Assembly: GCF_024362695.1 (NCBI RefSeq)
Contig: NC_065412.1
Location: 3,409,992-3,473,991, forward strand
DNA from: Pectinophora gossypiella
Lineage: Eukaryota > Arthropoda > Insecta > Lepidoptera > Gelechiidae
Direction of reading: 5' to 3'
Length of the DNA stretch: 64,000 nucleotides
Both the position numbers and the translations under genes were made by a program. Within the stretch, counting starts at the first letter, position 1. Every line of letters starts with the position of its first letter. The notes below the pieces were generated by a model. The model was not told the origin of the DNA and ran no database searches. It saw nothing but the letters and a program-made list of their open reading frames with translations. Below are positions 43,798-55,800 of this stretch, piece by piece.

Positions 43798-45394
43798 GTT
43801 TATTAAATAACATAACATAAGCTCTGTATAGCCGATTATAATGGTCGACCCAATAATGTAAGAGAAAATTGCACGTCAGATAAATAATAACTCATCAAGG
43901 CAAGGCCGAATGAACTGGTCCCTTCTGTTTGAGGAGCAACCCGGTGTTATATCTGTAAAATAATTAAATAATTATGACGAGTTTACTGAGGGCCGGGCCC
44001 ACTGTGCGCTAGAATTAATGTCGATGACCATTCAGACGGGTGATGGCAATCTGCAACGGAGATTGTTCTACTAGTGATTCATGTCTCGCCGACTGAGAGG
44101 ATCGAATGAAGATAGTTGAGGTCGCAAACTATTATTGCTATCAACCTACACCATCCCAATGAAGGCCAAAAGATCTTCCATACATCCGCAGAATTATCGA
44201 AGGTAATAGGATATCAGTCAATTAAAACTAATTTTGTACTAAGTACTGTTGCTTTACAAATTGATACAAATACGAGTATGTACCTAGGAGTAGTAATTCG
44301 CATCAAATAATAAACATTTAGAGTAAATAATAATTGTCATAAGGGGCCTCTACGTTTTGGCTTCGGTCCCACACACGCCTTCCAAAAGTCCGGGACTCCA
44401 TAGGACCGATATATAGTTCAGAAACGAAAAAGGTACATAATAATAATTTAATAAATAGGTAAATATATATACACTTCCTTTTAAAAATATCGGGACAATA
44501 TATATTATATATAAATTAATATATGTATATGCTAATTTAGTCGATCTTGCCCAAATCGACTAAATTAGCTCAATATTTTGCTGTGCAGCTGATATTTGCT
44601 AAAACGAAGTATTTCCAGACGTCATATCCATAGACACAGAAATGATCATTGCTAGTATACCATGAACGTTCCCATACCTGTTATGAATTCATTCAAAGCG
44701 TTCTTTAGTATTTCCGGAAACAACCGTTTAATAAAGGCAACAAAACGCACCATTGTCGTGCGTCAACTTCAAACAAATAAAACGCAACAGACGTCAGCTT
44801 TTGTCAAACCGTCGGGCTCAAGCGCGTGCGATTCAAGACAATTCAAAATAATGTAGATTCAGTGTTGTCCGGCTTTTTGGCGGGAACGGGAACGGGACAG
44901 TTGCTTTCTTCATTGAATAGTCTAAATAATTAATACGAAGTAGTGTTTTGTGGTTAATGATCGCATTAAGTTAGTCGGAAAACATTCGCGATAGTGTTAT
45001 TATATCGGAATAAGTATTCAATAAACAAAGTCTTTCTATCTATTTTCGCTTCGTGCCAACAATCCGCTTTATAACTAGAAAGTTTATGCGGACTTTTGAG
45101 TTAATTCGTTTGGGGTTCGGAGTAGGAGTCTGCTCCGAGGGTGGGGGCTTAGGTTTCATCATTCATCGTTATCACCTTTCATCATATTTTCATTAACATC
45201 ATCAAGAAAAAAAAATACATAAGACATGGCTGTATGGGCATAGTTCTCTTTGCCTTGCCCTTCGGGGAAAACAAAAAAAAAACAGTTTTGTGCCCATTGA
45301 TGAATTTCTAAGTCCTTGGTTGCCGCTCACGTAGGTCCTTTCCTCTTTAATTATCAGTTTGTATTTTTTTTTTCATTAGCATTTACCCGAGCTA
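43798..45394. other. Intergenic DNA with a 15-bp hairpin and repeat P copy 2
   Basis: 44355-44405 repeats TTGGCTTCGGTCCCACACAC and CTTCCAAAAGTC (see 15548). 44531-44545 and 44555-44569 form a perfect 15-bp stem (GCTAATTTAGTCGAT) with a 9-nt loop. No gene recognised. Confidence 0.5.
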
Positions 45395-45510
45395 AAGAAA
45401 CTCACAAAGAGAAAATTAAATCGAAAAATTCGGACTGGAACTCGCAACTCTTGTCAAGCCGGGACAAGCGTTGTGCAATATATTCATTACACCACTTCTT
45501 ATTTGACGTG
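45395..45510 (-). mobile_element. SINE-D head, diverged
   Basis: The minus strand reads GTGGTGTAATGAATATATTG, GTCCCGGCTTGACAAGAGTT and GCGAGTTCCAGTCCGAAT, matching the tRNA-like head at 40060. Confidence 0.55.
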
Positions 45511-45999
45511 GGTACCTAAATCAGGACAAGTGAAATACTTCCACTAAGAATATAAATAAGTAAACTACGGTTATAAACGAATCGATGTTGCTTCAGTCAG
45601 TTGCTTTCGCTTGTAAGTTAGGTATGTACATGTTTACATACATCACCCACGCTACGCTTTTTGAATGTGTAATGTAACGCTAAGCAAGATTCATCAATGT
45701 CTGAGCAATTCACGGAGAAATACACTTTCAAGTTTGTTGCAAATTTAAGAGAAACATAACGTAAATATCGGGGTCCCCTGTCCATTGACGTTAGATCTAT
45801 AACAATACGTCATTTAAGTGTTTTGTATCTCTAATATATCTCTAATGCAATATATGAATATTTTTGTGCACAGATATTTATATATATTTATAATGTTTTT
45901 ATACGTTAATAAAAGATTATTAATGCGTATCGCAGACAACACAGCTCGGCTATGCCACCTGGGAACCGGTGTAGAACTCGTTCACTAAAAGATGAAGAA

Positions 46000-46262
46000 A
46001 TGAGAAGAGTGTCAGAATTGACGCAAATGGAGTTCCATAGTCTCTGCTTAAAGACACAGGCAGGCAAATTACTATTATTATCTATTCTACCACGTTACTC
46101 CACTGCGAGAAAGTGAACGTCGAGTATCATAAGGAAGTGAAATAATTGGCCTTTGATAGACAAGAATGGAGAATGCTACACCGACAAGAGCGTGGCTCTT
46201 AAATTTGTGAGGAGTCGCTGCTTACCCCGGAATTTCTATGAATGTATGTATGCACCTTAATA
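46000..46262 (+). repeat. Worn LINE tail plus family I fragment
   Basis: 46005-46060 (GTGTCAGAATTGACGCAAAT, CATAGTCTCTGCTTA) resembles 27630-27665. 46165-46210 is the family I end (AATGCTACACCGACAAGAGC). 46215-46255 is another CTGCTTACCCCGG end with TATGTATG. Confidence 0.55.
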
Positions 46263-46320
46263 CACCTACATTTCTATGTATGTATGTATGCACCTTAATA
46301 CTAGCCATCCCTCATTGATT

Positions 46321-46468
46321 GTACGGTCACGAGTACTAATATGTACACACTTTGATACCATGTCATATTAACTTTTTTGGCAAATTAAACCGTAAGTCTC
46401 ATTAAATGTCAAATATGATTGTGCGACAGGGTTCTAAAGTGGGTAAATGATATTACTCATGACTGTAC
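46321..46468. mobile_element. M2 element, copy 3
   Basis: GTACGGTCACGAGTACTAAT to ATTACTCATGACTGTAC, collinear with 28898 and 37250. Confidence 0.78.
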
Positions 46469-46664
46469 ACAGTGATAGGCCGTTCCCGGGGATGTTGCCA
46501 ACTTGGGAACAAAACTTGTCTAAAATTTATTGTTCAAAAAAAATTTTAAAAAGAAAAGCAACCAGTTCTTTTTATTAAAGACTTTTTACAACGGAAACAT
46601 TTCCAGAAAAGGAATATCACTGGTTGGACGAGATACTGAGCACATCTACTGTATCACGCTACTC

Positions 46665-46772
46665 CATTGCGAGTTGGTTTAGAAATATCCAGCCTCGACT
46701 CCTCTTAGAAAAGTTAATTTTACCGGGAACTGAACTTCAAGACATTTGATTTAGTCGTCAGACGTTGGAAAT
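46665..46772. repeat. Two-copy repeat Q, copy 1
   Basis: AGCCTCGACTCCTCTTAGAA, AAGTTAATTTTACCGGGAA and ATTTGATTTAGTCGTCAGAC recur at 49655-49758. Confidence 0.7.
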
Positions 46773-47124
46773 ATTTATTATCTTTTCAACTGCTTCATTG
46801 GTCTTTGGATTTGTCAGATTTAAGCACCTTATCTACGCATAATAGGTACTATAATTGGTTGGGCCCATGCCAAATATTATCAGTCGTTCGTTTAATATCA
46901 AACAAGGGAATTCAAACTATTAATATGAAACTTTGAAATAAACCATGTACTTGCTTAATGAGGGAATTTCCTGGCTATGTACCCCAAAAACAAATTTAAT
47001 GGCGCTTCACAGATTTAACGGGTTAATTACCTATCTGATTGCTCGGACACGTAATTATTCAAAAACAGAGTCACATCATACCTATATAAAAATAATTATT
47101 GCTTGATATTTGGATCAGATACGT

Positions 47125-47475
47125 CAGACGTGGCCCAGTTGGTGGAACCCTTGCCTCTCACTTTGAGGTCGCAGATTCGAATCCCGCTCAAGCCTAAACC
47201 AATGATCATCATATTTGTTTTCGAATTCGTGTTTGGGTCATAAATTATATTCTATCACGTGCTTAGCGGTGAAGGAAAACATCGTGAAGAAACTCACATT
47301 CCCAAGAAATACATTTTCGGAGGTAAGTGACCTTACCTGTATTGGGCTGGTTTTTCCTTTGGGGGTTGAAAGGTCAGACAGGAAGTCGCTTTTGTAAAAA
47401 ACCGGACCTGTCAAATCTTCAGGTTAGGTAAGCGGACCCTATGAAAAACGGGATAATGCTAGGGAGATGTTGTTT
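47125..47475 (+). mobile_element. SINE-G, full-length copy
   Basis: tRNA-like head GTCAGACGTGGCCCAGTTGG, B box AGATTCGAATCCCGC, then TGCTTAGCGGTGAAGGAAAA, CATCGTGAAGAAACTCACAT, CCTTACCTGTATTGGGCTGG and ending GGGATAATGCTAGGGAGATG. The AGCGGTGAAGGAAAACATCG stretch is one I recall as very common in Lepidoptera. Confidence 0.85.
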
Positions 47476-47637
47476 ATGTGGAAGCCGCCTTCGTATAGGA
47501 TTGTATTGCTACCTTTATTAGTTCTCTCTATTTTGAACAGAATAATAGTGGATGGAAGATGTGCTGTGTTTGGGCGTAATAACAAGGGTCATAATTTCAC
47601 AAAAAAAAATATCATTTAACCTCTCATATGCCGAGAT

Positions 47638-47670
47638 ACCAGACACAATAGATTTTACATTGTGTCTGGT
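47638..47670. repeat. 12-bp perfect hairpin
   Basis: ACCAGACACAAT (47638-47649) pairs with ATTGTGTCTGGT (47659-47670) around a 9-nt loop. Confidence 0.7.
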
Positions 47671-47774
47671 CGAGATCCGCGTTCCGGCGTTCGAAAGATT
47701 AATTCGTATAATTAAAATGATTTGTTTCAAAACACAAAAAAAAAACACAAAATATAAGCAACGACTATGTCTCA

Positions 47775-47895
47775 ATTAGGATAGTCAGCGGTTTAACCAT
47801 CGCAAGATGAACTAAGTACGCACACCTCACCGAGCTTTCTGTTAGACCAAAGTGATAGTTGATGAGCCGTATCGCCGTACTTAAATAAATAATAA
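47775..47895 (+). mobile_element. SINE-D body fragment
   Basis: GGATAGTCAGCGGTTTAACC, CACACCTCACCGAGCTTTCT and GATGAGCCGTATCGCCGTAC. Confidence 0.65.
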
Positions 47896-48085
47896 TATAA
47901 AGAATTAAATACATACTTCTTGAAATATAAAACACACGGTGTCGTAGTGAAGAGAGCAAGGTGAATCAACAATGTGACGGTGGATTTTGCAGCCAACGAG
48001 CGCCTAACGAGGAAAGTTGAAACCGGTTGCTACCAGCTGCATCTGCACTTAACACATGGTGCACGAGATAGCGTATCTGACGATA

Positions 48086-48510
48086 AGGCCGTGTCCCTCT
48101 TAGGCTCACAGTTAGCGGCTGTTTGCCTCTTGTTCATACATAACATAAACTGCCTATATACATCCCACTGCTGGGCACAGGCCTCCGCTCAATCAACCGG
48201 AGGGGTATGGAGCATACTCCACCACACTGCTCCACTGCGGGTTGGGCCACTCTTTATTTTGATCAAACTGATAAATGGGTGGAAGTTTTTTTGTGCCTGG
48301 GTATAAAATCAAGAGTCATCATTTACACCCATAAACAAAGATAAAAAATGTATATGCCTGTTATTCATAAAATTATATTGTTATAATTAAAAACGGTTAA
48401 ACTTAGGTAACCCTGTACCACGCCATTTATTTTTTCCTGAAAAGTTCTTTATTGAGACGCCGGCGCCGCTTTAAGTTAGTCGCTAACTGTGAGCCTAATA
48501 GGGCCTTACA
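48086..48510. mobile_element. Inverted-repeat element carrying a SINE-A
   Basis: TTAGGCTCACAGTTAGCG (from about 48100) and its complement CGCTAACTGTGAGCCTAA near 48478-48495 form inverted ends with partial extension (GGCC.T.TCCC). The interior contains a SINE-A at 48137-48246 and a CTTTATTGAGACGCCGGCGC segment. Origin unknown. Confidence 0.55.
48137..48246 (-). mobile_element. SINE-A 3' fragment
   Basis: TGCCTATATACATCCCACTG, GCTCAATCAACCGGAGGGGT and CTCCACTGCGGGTTGG on the plus strand. Confidence 0.85.
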
Positions 48511-48654
48511 CACTAATACACGCGCGAAGACTCCATGAGCCGTGCCGTATAATAATCAGAAATCAAAACTTTACAAGCTTTCCATACAGAGACCGTACCA
48601 ACAGTCACACAGATCACTCGAACCAATTCGTTTTAACTCATTTTCACTGCCTAC

Positions 48655-48740
48655 ATCAAGTATTAATTCACATACATACGTGCATAAATTTACGCCTATT
48701 TATCACCGAAACAGAGACTATGGAATTCGATTTGCTTCAT
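48655..48740 (-). mobile_element. TATG-tailed LINE end remnant
   Basis: CACATACATACGTGCATAAA, TTACGCCTATTTATCACCG and AGAGACTATGGAATTC are the complement of the 27650-27700 tail region. Confidence 0.6.
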
Positions 48741-48920
48741 ACGCGAGCTGGTTCAGGGTAGGCCGTTTTAAACCTTTTAAGGACATCCTTAATTTGATCA
48801 ATGTACTTACTATGTCCTTCTAGGTAAGATAAAAGGAATTAAATTTAAAAAAGCAATATCTCTGTCTCTTTCTTGTGTTGACCCGTAAGTACTAAATACA
48901 AGTCCAGTTCTGACATGAAT

Positions 48921-48993
48921 AACCTCCCCTCAATCAACCAGAAGGGGTAGGGAGCATACTCCACCATGCTGCTCCAGTGGGGCTTGGTCTCCA
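48921..48993 (-). mobile_element. SINE-A remnant
   Basis: CTCCCCTCAATCAACCAGAA, GGAGCATACTCCACCATGCT and GCTCCAGTGGGGCTTGG. Only about 70 bp of the element core remains. Confidence 0.75.
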
Positions 48994-49364
48994 CCAACTC
49001 CTTCTTTTCATCGTTCATCGCCCCAGGTATCCAATAGGAATAATTTAACAAGACGAACAACATAATTATTAAAAGAAAATGCAAAGAAAGAGTACGATCG
49101 TAAAATCAATAACAGCCCAAAGACCGTGTTTACTGGTTCCTCGCAATGAAAGTTCACAGCACAATAAAAACCTATACAAAAAGTGGATCTGTCATAATGA
49201 ATGATGTTCCGCTTTCCGTCCACAATAAAACCAGGGTCTTATCTCTACGGGGAACGGCAAAACCCACACGTCAGTATTTTTTGGTTAACGATATGTCTTC
49301 ACAGGAAAATGTTCAGCTCCGAATGAAACTGCATTTAAATTTATTTTTCAGTCTTATTTTAGTT

Positions 49365-49390
49365 GGCATGAACTTTCGGAAGTTCATGCC
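49365..49390. repeat. 11-bp hairpin with TCGG loop
   Basis: GGCATGAACTT and AAGTTCATGCC pair perfectly around TCGG. Compact and isolated. Confidence 0.65.
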
Positions 49391-49654
49391 GTATAATTGT
49401 AAAATACGGATCCTAATATCAGTATTAAATCCGACTCAAATGTCTCAAATGCTTTGCTTTTTATTTTGTTTTTGTAAACTACTTTAACTGCGCTATTAAA
49501 GTTGAGCGAAACCTTTTTACGAGCTGATATTTTTGCAGTTTATTTAGATTTCATATTACTGAAATAGTACTTACAGCACAGGATTCTTATATTTTAATTT
49601 ATATATTAATTACCAGCCTCACCTTATTATGTAAATTACTTTACTAAAACTGTG

Positions 49655-49758
49655 TATTATTTGAGTTGGTTCAGAAATATCAAGCCTCGACTCCATTTAG
49701 AAAAGTTAATTTTACCGGGAAATGAATCAGAAGATATTTGATTTAGTCGTCAGACTTT
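49655..49758. repeat. Two-copy repeat Q, copy 2
   Basis: Collinear with 46665-46772 (AGCCTCGACTCCATTTAGAA, TTAATTTTACCGGGAAATGA). Confidence 0.7.
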
Positions 49759-49784
49759 GTAAAGTTGTTAATATTTAACAAAAT

Positions 49785-49835
49785 ATCTTATCCACGCGCT
49801 CAGCGGTGAAGAAAAACATCGAGAGGAAACCCTCA
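49785..49835 (+). mobile_element. SINE-G fragment
   Basis: CACGCGCTCAGCGGTGAAGA and AAAACATCGAGAGGAAACCC match the middle of the 47125 copy. Confidence 0.6.
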
Positions 49836-50928
49836 CCTAATTATGTAAATTAATTACTTCAATAATACTCTGTGCATTATTACTTACTACGGAAACAGCT
49901 TATCTACTAAATAATACATTCGATGTTTTAATTAAATACCTAGTATGATGTAATTTTGTCTCTTATGAATTTAGAATTATAGATTTATGAATTTTTAATA
50001 AACGTTTTTATTACTAATATTGTTTCTAATATCATTGATGTATAATAAATATAATGTTACTACTTGTCTAATAGCATATATTAAATAAGATTTCTTAGAA
50101 GTATAGAGTTAATAAATGAAATAAAAATAAAAATCGTTTATTTCGGGAAAAGTCCATAGAATGTTAGTATACAAACGACTTATAAACTAGTGTTAGTAAG
50201 ACATTATTCAGGCGATTATAAATACAAACTTATAAAGTGTGAAGCTCCATCCACCTTTTTAGAAGGGGTGAGTCCCACCTATCACATAACCAGACTTAGA
50301 TTCGCACTTACGTGAAATCTATGCATAGAACAACATTACAGACACTTGATTCATGTTGGCTAGTTTATTCATCAAAATAAGAACAACACAGCAATTGTTC
50401 TCACTTGTTTTCTAAAGAGGTTTAATTATTTATATAATTTAAATATTTGCGTTACGACCTCGAGTTTGGACGCCAAACGCAACAACGCAACGCTTGTAAA
50501 CAGCCTCGAGTCAAACGCTGTGAAACGTTGGTCTTTTCACACAATACGCTCTTTGTCATGCCAACCCTCATGTTGTTACATAGTTGCTAAGTTCCTTTTA
50601 CGGTGTCAGGGGTCCTTTACAAATGGACTCTTGGCAGGCTCTCGCTGTTGACGCTTTCAAACTTGGACTTGGAAGCATTTGCGTTAGGCATGTAGGATTA
50701 GCTACTTTATTGCTACAGACGTTTAATGAAGAATGTTATATTTTTTGCTCATATCTTTAAAATCTTTTGCGTTGAAAATATATAAATGAAAGCTTGTTTT
50801 TATTAATATAAATATTAAAAGAATTCTCCATTTTCGTTTGCATAATTATGAACATTTTAATGTGTCTCCGATTTATAATAGGCTCTCTCCATATTACATA
50901 GGACTTAACATAGCTGGCGAGGAGTGAA

Positions 50929-50960
<32 letters not shown>

Positions 50961-51477
50961 TGTGTGTATAATTATGCTTTACACCTCTGTCTACCCCTTA
51001 TGGCATACAGGCGTGATGCTATTTCATGTTATGTTGTTCTGTATCTGTGACTTGGACAAACATCAGTGTATTTATTGAACGTGGTAAAACTATCGGCTAA
51101 CTGTGACTACAACAAAATTAATCTTTCTTCAGTCCTCTACATCCCCTTGAGATCGAAAAAACTTTACAAACAAAGATGAAACAAGTTGTCTTGTAGTTTT
51201 ACTAGATGTGTCGAATCCCGTGACAGTAATGTAAGTGTGACCACTACTTATAGTGCATAGTGCGACTCTGTGTGGTTTTGAAACATTGTGTCATGAGTGA
51301 GAGACTTGAGCAGTTGTTTACTGTTGTTTGCTCTGACCTTTCGCTCCTATATTACAACAAGACAAAGGATAGTGTTGCACTATTATTTTTACTTACATAA
51401 GTACTGCGGAGTCGTTCGTCTTAGCAGATGGATTTTAGAAACCGGTACTGGATGAGTTATTAATTTATCTTAAGTGC
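49836..51477. other. Unassigned AT-rich DNA; GT microsatellite at 50931-50968
   Basis: Apart from the GT run and TCTACCCCTTATGGCATACA just after it, which resembles a LINE end, nothing was recognised. Confidence 0.5.
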
Positions 51478-51640
51478 AGTTTTCACTAACACAGTTGCCA
51501 TGATCATTACAGACGGCGATCTCGACCATTACTCAAAACCTATCACATTAATGTAACAGAAAGCACGATGAGGTGAGGGTACTTAGTTCATCTTGCAATG
51601 GATGTTCAACATGGTCGTGAGTTTATGTTCAAATTCAAAT
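51478..51640 (-). mobile_element. SINE-D body
   Basis: TTTTCACTAACACAGTTGCC, CATTACAGACGGCGATCTCG, GTACTTAGTTCATCTTGCAA and GGTCGTGAGTTTATG. Confidence 0.65.
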
Positions 51641-51729
51641 TCAAATGTATTTATTGCATTGCTATTGTTATATTCGTTATGTAGATTTTAGAAATGTGGT
51701 GATATAATGATTTATGAAAAAGTGACCGC

Positions 51730-51985
51730 TAAAAAAGCTAACCGCTAAACGTCCGGAATGGAGAGCTTTGGTTTACAATTTGAACATCGACGGCGCTTAG
51801 AGCTTGACGCCAAACGCGATGAATTGAAAGCCCGACCGCCTACAACGATCAATTATAAGTACAATTTTAAATGGTGTGCTCACATGCCCGCTATGTGCGA
51901 GGATCTTTTCCAATAAGATTGGCTATATAAGCCACATGCGAGCACATGAACGTCGGAGTTGAAGCAGTTGCCGTAGCCGAAATCG
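51730..51985 (+). pseudogene. LINE C-terminal fragment with a C2H2 finger
   Basis: One frame reads RPEWRALVYNLNIDGA, two stops, then DRLQRSIISTILNG and CPLCARIFSNKIGYISHMRAH before a stop. The C-x2-C-x12-H-x3-H spacing is a classical zinc finger. I recall a single finger of this kind closing the protein of some insect LINEs. The stops show it is dead. It lies about 230 bp before the BEL/Pao insertion. Confidence 0.65.
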
Positions 51986-52220
51986 GCTGGATAACATCAT
52001 TATCATGTAGTTTTATTAGAAGAACACATAAAACAAATTAGAGGAAGGACAGATAAAAATTACGGCTATCAATAGTCAGCAAACACGAAGGAATTACAAA
52101 GGTGTTCTCGCGAGTTGAATGTATATTCAGAAAGTATAAAAAACGAAATATTAAATGGACTACCTTCACCCATTAAAATGATATTTGCATAAAAAAATAG
52201 TGACTAGACGTATTACAAAC

Positions 52221-52654
52221 TGTGCCGGACGACGCCCAGAACGATCTCATAGTTTAACAAATTATTGTAAATAACTTAGATTTTGAAATAAAGATATAGA
52301 TAGTTAAATAAGTATAGTTAAGAAAATATTGTGATAACGATTGTATGTGATATTATTATTTTTGTTCCAATAAATTACACTCACCTCATTCGCGGCGCCG
52401 TCTCGTCTTAATGCGCGCAAGGCCCACTAGTTGCGAACCGTAAAATCGTATATGACTAGGGCGAGACGGCGTCGAAAACACACACAATTCGCACACCTCG
52501 CAACTCGAGGTTTATTTTTAGGAAGGTCGCAATAGGACCTTACACAACATAGCTTAGGTACAGACACAACTGTACAGAAATGAATCTTAAATAGTTGTTT
52601 TTATTTAGAACCAGCATCCCATAGAACATAGCGTGCGGTTTACAGTCCCGTACA
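52221..52654 (+). repeat. 5' LTR (434 bp)
   Basis: Starts TGTGCCGGACGACGCCCAGA and ends CAGTCCCGTACA. It contains AATAAA at 52287-52292 and a 10-bp stem, CGCCGTCTCG (52396-52405) with CGAGACGGCG (52462-52471), closing a 56-nt loop. Promoter and start site cannot be read with confidence. Confidence 0.95.
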
Positions 52655-52655
52655 T

Positions 52656-52673
52656 TGGTCCTTCGAGCCGGAT
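52656..52673 (+). promoter_or_regulatory. Primer-binding site, probably for tRNA-Tyr
   Basis: TGGTCCTTCGAGCCGGAT begins one base after the LTR. Its complement, ATCCGGCTCGAAGGACCA, matches the 3' end of insect tRNA-Tyr as I recall it, including CCA. Eighteen matched bases make this strong; the tRNA identity is from memory. Confidence 0.85.
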
Positions 52674-52838
52674 AACAGCCGGATAGAACATAGAAGATTC
52701 CGAATAACAGTCGGATATCGAAAACATAGTTCCGAACAACAGTCGGAAAACCTATAGTACAACTCGGATAACAGCCGGGTATAGTTAAATCCCGGGTAAC
52801 AGCCGGGATACAGGAGTGTCTGGACAACAGCCAGACAC
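52667..52838 (+). repeat. Leader array of six hairpins with a constant loop
   Basis: Seven-nt loops start at 52672, 52704, 52736, 52768, 52796 and 52824, spaced 32, 32, 32, 28 and 28 nt. Loops are ATAACAG (three), ACAACAG (two) and GTAACAG (one). Stems: CCGG/CCGG, TCCGA/TCGGA, TTCCGA/TCGGAA, ACTCGG/CCGGGT (one G-U pair), ATCCCGG/CCGGGAT and GTGTCTGG/CCAGACAC. Stem sequences differ while pairing is kept. The first hairpin overlaps the primer-binding site and the last ends 8 nt before the gag start codon. Confidence 0.9.
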
Positions 52839-52846
52839 GACACAGT

Positions 52847-55800
52847 ATGAAAACCAGGAGTATGAAGTCGACAGAGATGGAACGGCCATCAACAGAAGAC
52901 CCACCGGTCACCAACACAGCAACTCCCGCAGTCGCGGCCGCCGCCGTCACAGATAGAATAGATACAGCAGCCCCGCTGGTTACAGAACAGCCTGGTGGTG
53001 GTAGTACCGAAACATCTACTACCACTGGGACCAGCTCGGGCACCACAACGACGACGACGGGCACAACAGACGATACAGATAGGACTACGGGGGAATCCAA
53101 CACAGAAGATAGCGTACAGAACGAGACGTTACGACCTGGATCGGTGGTCAGAGCCCCATCAGCGCCACACTCTACAGCTTCAAAGAAACGACGCCTAGCC
53201 TTACTTAAAGCAAAAGAGGAACTCCTGAAAAAAGAAGTCGAACTGGCAGCAGCACGCATCGCTACGTTAGCCGAAGAATCCGACGACGACACAGACATAG
53301 AGATAGCAAGTGTGAGCGACGTACGCACACGCACAAAGACGTGGGTGGACCAGCACTCAACGCTGGCCCCCCCGCTGCCCACCAACATAGCACCCTTAAC
53401 TATAACGGGTGAATACAGAACCACAGTAGAAGAAAAACCGTCGCAAACTCAACACAGTCACGCGACACCTATAAACAAGGGGGCAAAACACAGCATAGCG
53501 GCACCCACTACACAAGGTGGATGCATCTCAACTCCCGTCACGGCGGGAGAACATGTGATCGCCAAACAACCATCGATAGAAATTACACAGTTAGCACAAG
53601 CGATCACGTTAGCTGCGCGATCAGCGTGTCCCACACCGCGCAGCACCTTCGAGCTTCCAACATACAGTGGATCTCACACAGAATGGCTGTCTTTCTACGC
53701 AGCCTACACAGCGACAGCTCCATCCTACTCCGACCAGGAGAACTTAGTACGCCTGCGGAAGAGCCTGAAGGGAATGGCGAAAGAAACGGTTGAAAGTCTT
53801 CTCATGTACAACGCGAACCCCACCGACGTAATGAAGACACTACAGCTTCGATTCGGCCGCCCCGACGCTATAGCTCACACCGAGCTCGACCGCCTCCGAG
53901 CTCTACCGCGCCTCAGCGACTCAGCCAAAGAAGTATGCGTATTTGCGACGAGGGTAAACAACATTGTGGCCACACTACGCGCCCTCCGAAAACAACAGTA
54001 CCTGTATAACCCCGAGATAACTAAGCTCACTATAGACAAACTGACACCGACAATACGCTATAGATGGTACGACTTCGCGGCTGAGCAATCAGAAGACGAC
54101 GCCGACCTACTGAAACTCGCAAGGTTCCTCGAACGCGAGGCTGAACGCTGTGGACCGTACGCGCAACCAGAGCGCGACACAGCTTCATCACAAACACAGC
54201 GGACAGCACCCGGCGCCGTCCAAATTCGAAAACAGATACAACAGCGTACTTACTCCACGACGGAAAAGGATAAGACAGCGTGCCCCGTATGCGACAAGAC
54301 GGGACACACGGCGGTAAAATGTCAACAATTCACCGACGCGAACACAGACAAACGATGGGAAATGGCAAAAAACAAGTCACTATGTTTTCGATGCCTCACT
54401 CGACGCACTCTCAAACATGAGTGCAAAGCCCGAACATGCAACACCAACCAGTGCAACCGCACTCATCACCCTATGCTACATTTCCTGAAAAGAGAGGTCC
54501 CCGAAGAGAAAACAGAAACAGTCAGCACGGCATGGACGACGAGAAGAACTCACACCTTCTTAAAAATCCTCCCTGTCAAAGTCTCCGGTCCACAAGGCGA
54601 TGTCGACACCTTCGCCTTACTCGACGACGGGTCCACAGTCACCCTAGTCGACGCCGACATCACCAACCAAGTCGGCATAAAGGGACCGAGCGACCCGCTA
54701 CGCATAGAAGCCCTCTCAACCGACATAGGAGTCAGGAAATCACAGCGTGTAACACTCACGCTACACGGGGCGACTAACACCTTCGACACGCATGCCCGGA
54801 CGATAGAAAACCTACAGCTCTCACCGCAACGCATCGAAAACGACGACCTCACCGAGTGCCACCACTTGTCCGACATCGCTCTACAACTAGTCTACGAGGC
54901 GACACCGAAGATACTAATAGGACAGGACAACTGGGAGCTACTCCTCGCCACCGAAACAAGAAGAGGGGCGCGGCATCAACCGGTCGCCTCCCTCACCCCT
55001 CTCGGCTGGGTGCTACACGGCGCACACACGCGCACTATAGGACATCGAATCAACTACATTACCGCACCCACACCCGAAGATAGTATGGACGAACAACTTC
55101 GTCAGTACTTCGCCATCGAGTCTCTCGCTATAGAACAGAAAAGGCCACAAAGCGACCCCGAACAGCGTGCGCTCAACATACTCGCCGAACGCACTACACG
55201 TAGCGACGACGGTCGTTACATAACGTCGCTACTGTGGCACACAGACAACGCGTCTATGCCCGACAACTACAATAACGCGTACAACCGCCTACTGTCTACA
55301 GAAAAAAAGATAGATAAAGATCCACTACTTAAACAGAAATACAACGAACAGATGGAAGCGCTTATAGAAAAGGGCTATGCCGAGCCCGCTCCGAGTACCA
55401 AAACAGCCAATAGAACTTGGTACTTACCTCATTTCCCCGTTCTCAACGCAATGAAACCGGGAAAAGTACGCGTCGTACACGATGCCGCAGCTAAAACGCA
55501 AGGTGTATCACTCAACGACTACCTGCTCACCGGTCCCGACTTACTACAGTCTCTACCGGGGGTACTCATGCGCCTCCGCCAGCACAAGTACGCCGTGTCC
55601 GCCGACATCAAGGAAATGTTCATGCAAGTCAAGATACGTGAACAAGATCGGGACGCCCTCCGCTACCTCTGGCGAGGCGACAATAGAGGCGACACGACTC
55701 CCCGAGAGTATCGCATGACATCACTCATCTTCGGAGCAAAGTCATCACCTGCGACAGCAATCTACATAAAGAATAGCAACGCCGAGCGGTACAAAGTCAC

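Noticed and set aside
52540..53424. 294-codon open frame antisense to the BEL/Pao LTR and gag
   Set aside because: It overlaps the LTR, leader and gag frame completely, has Ser/Val-rich composition expected from the opposite strand of a GC-rich gene, and shows no domain.
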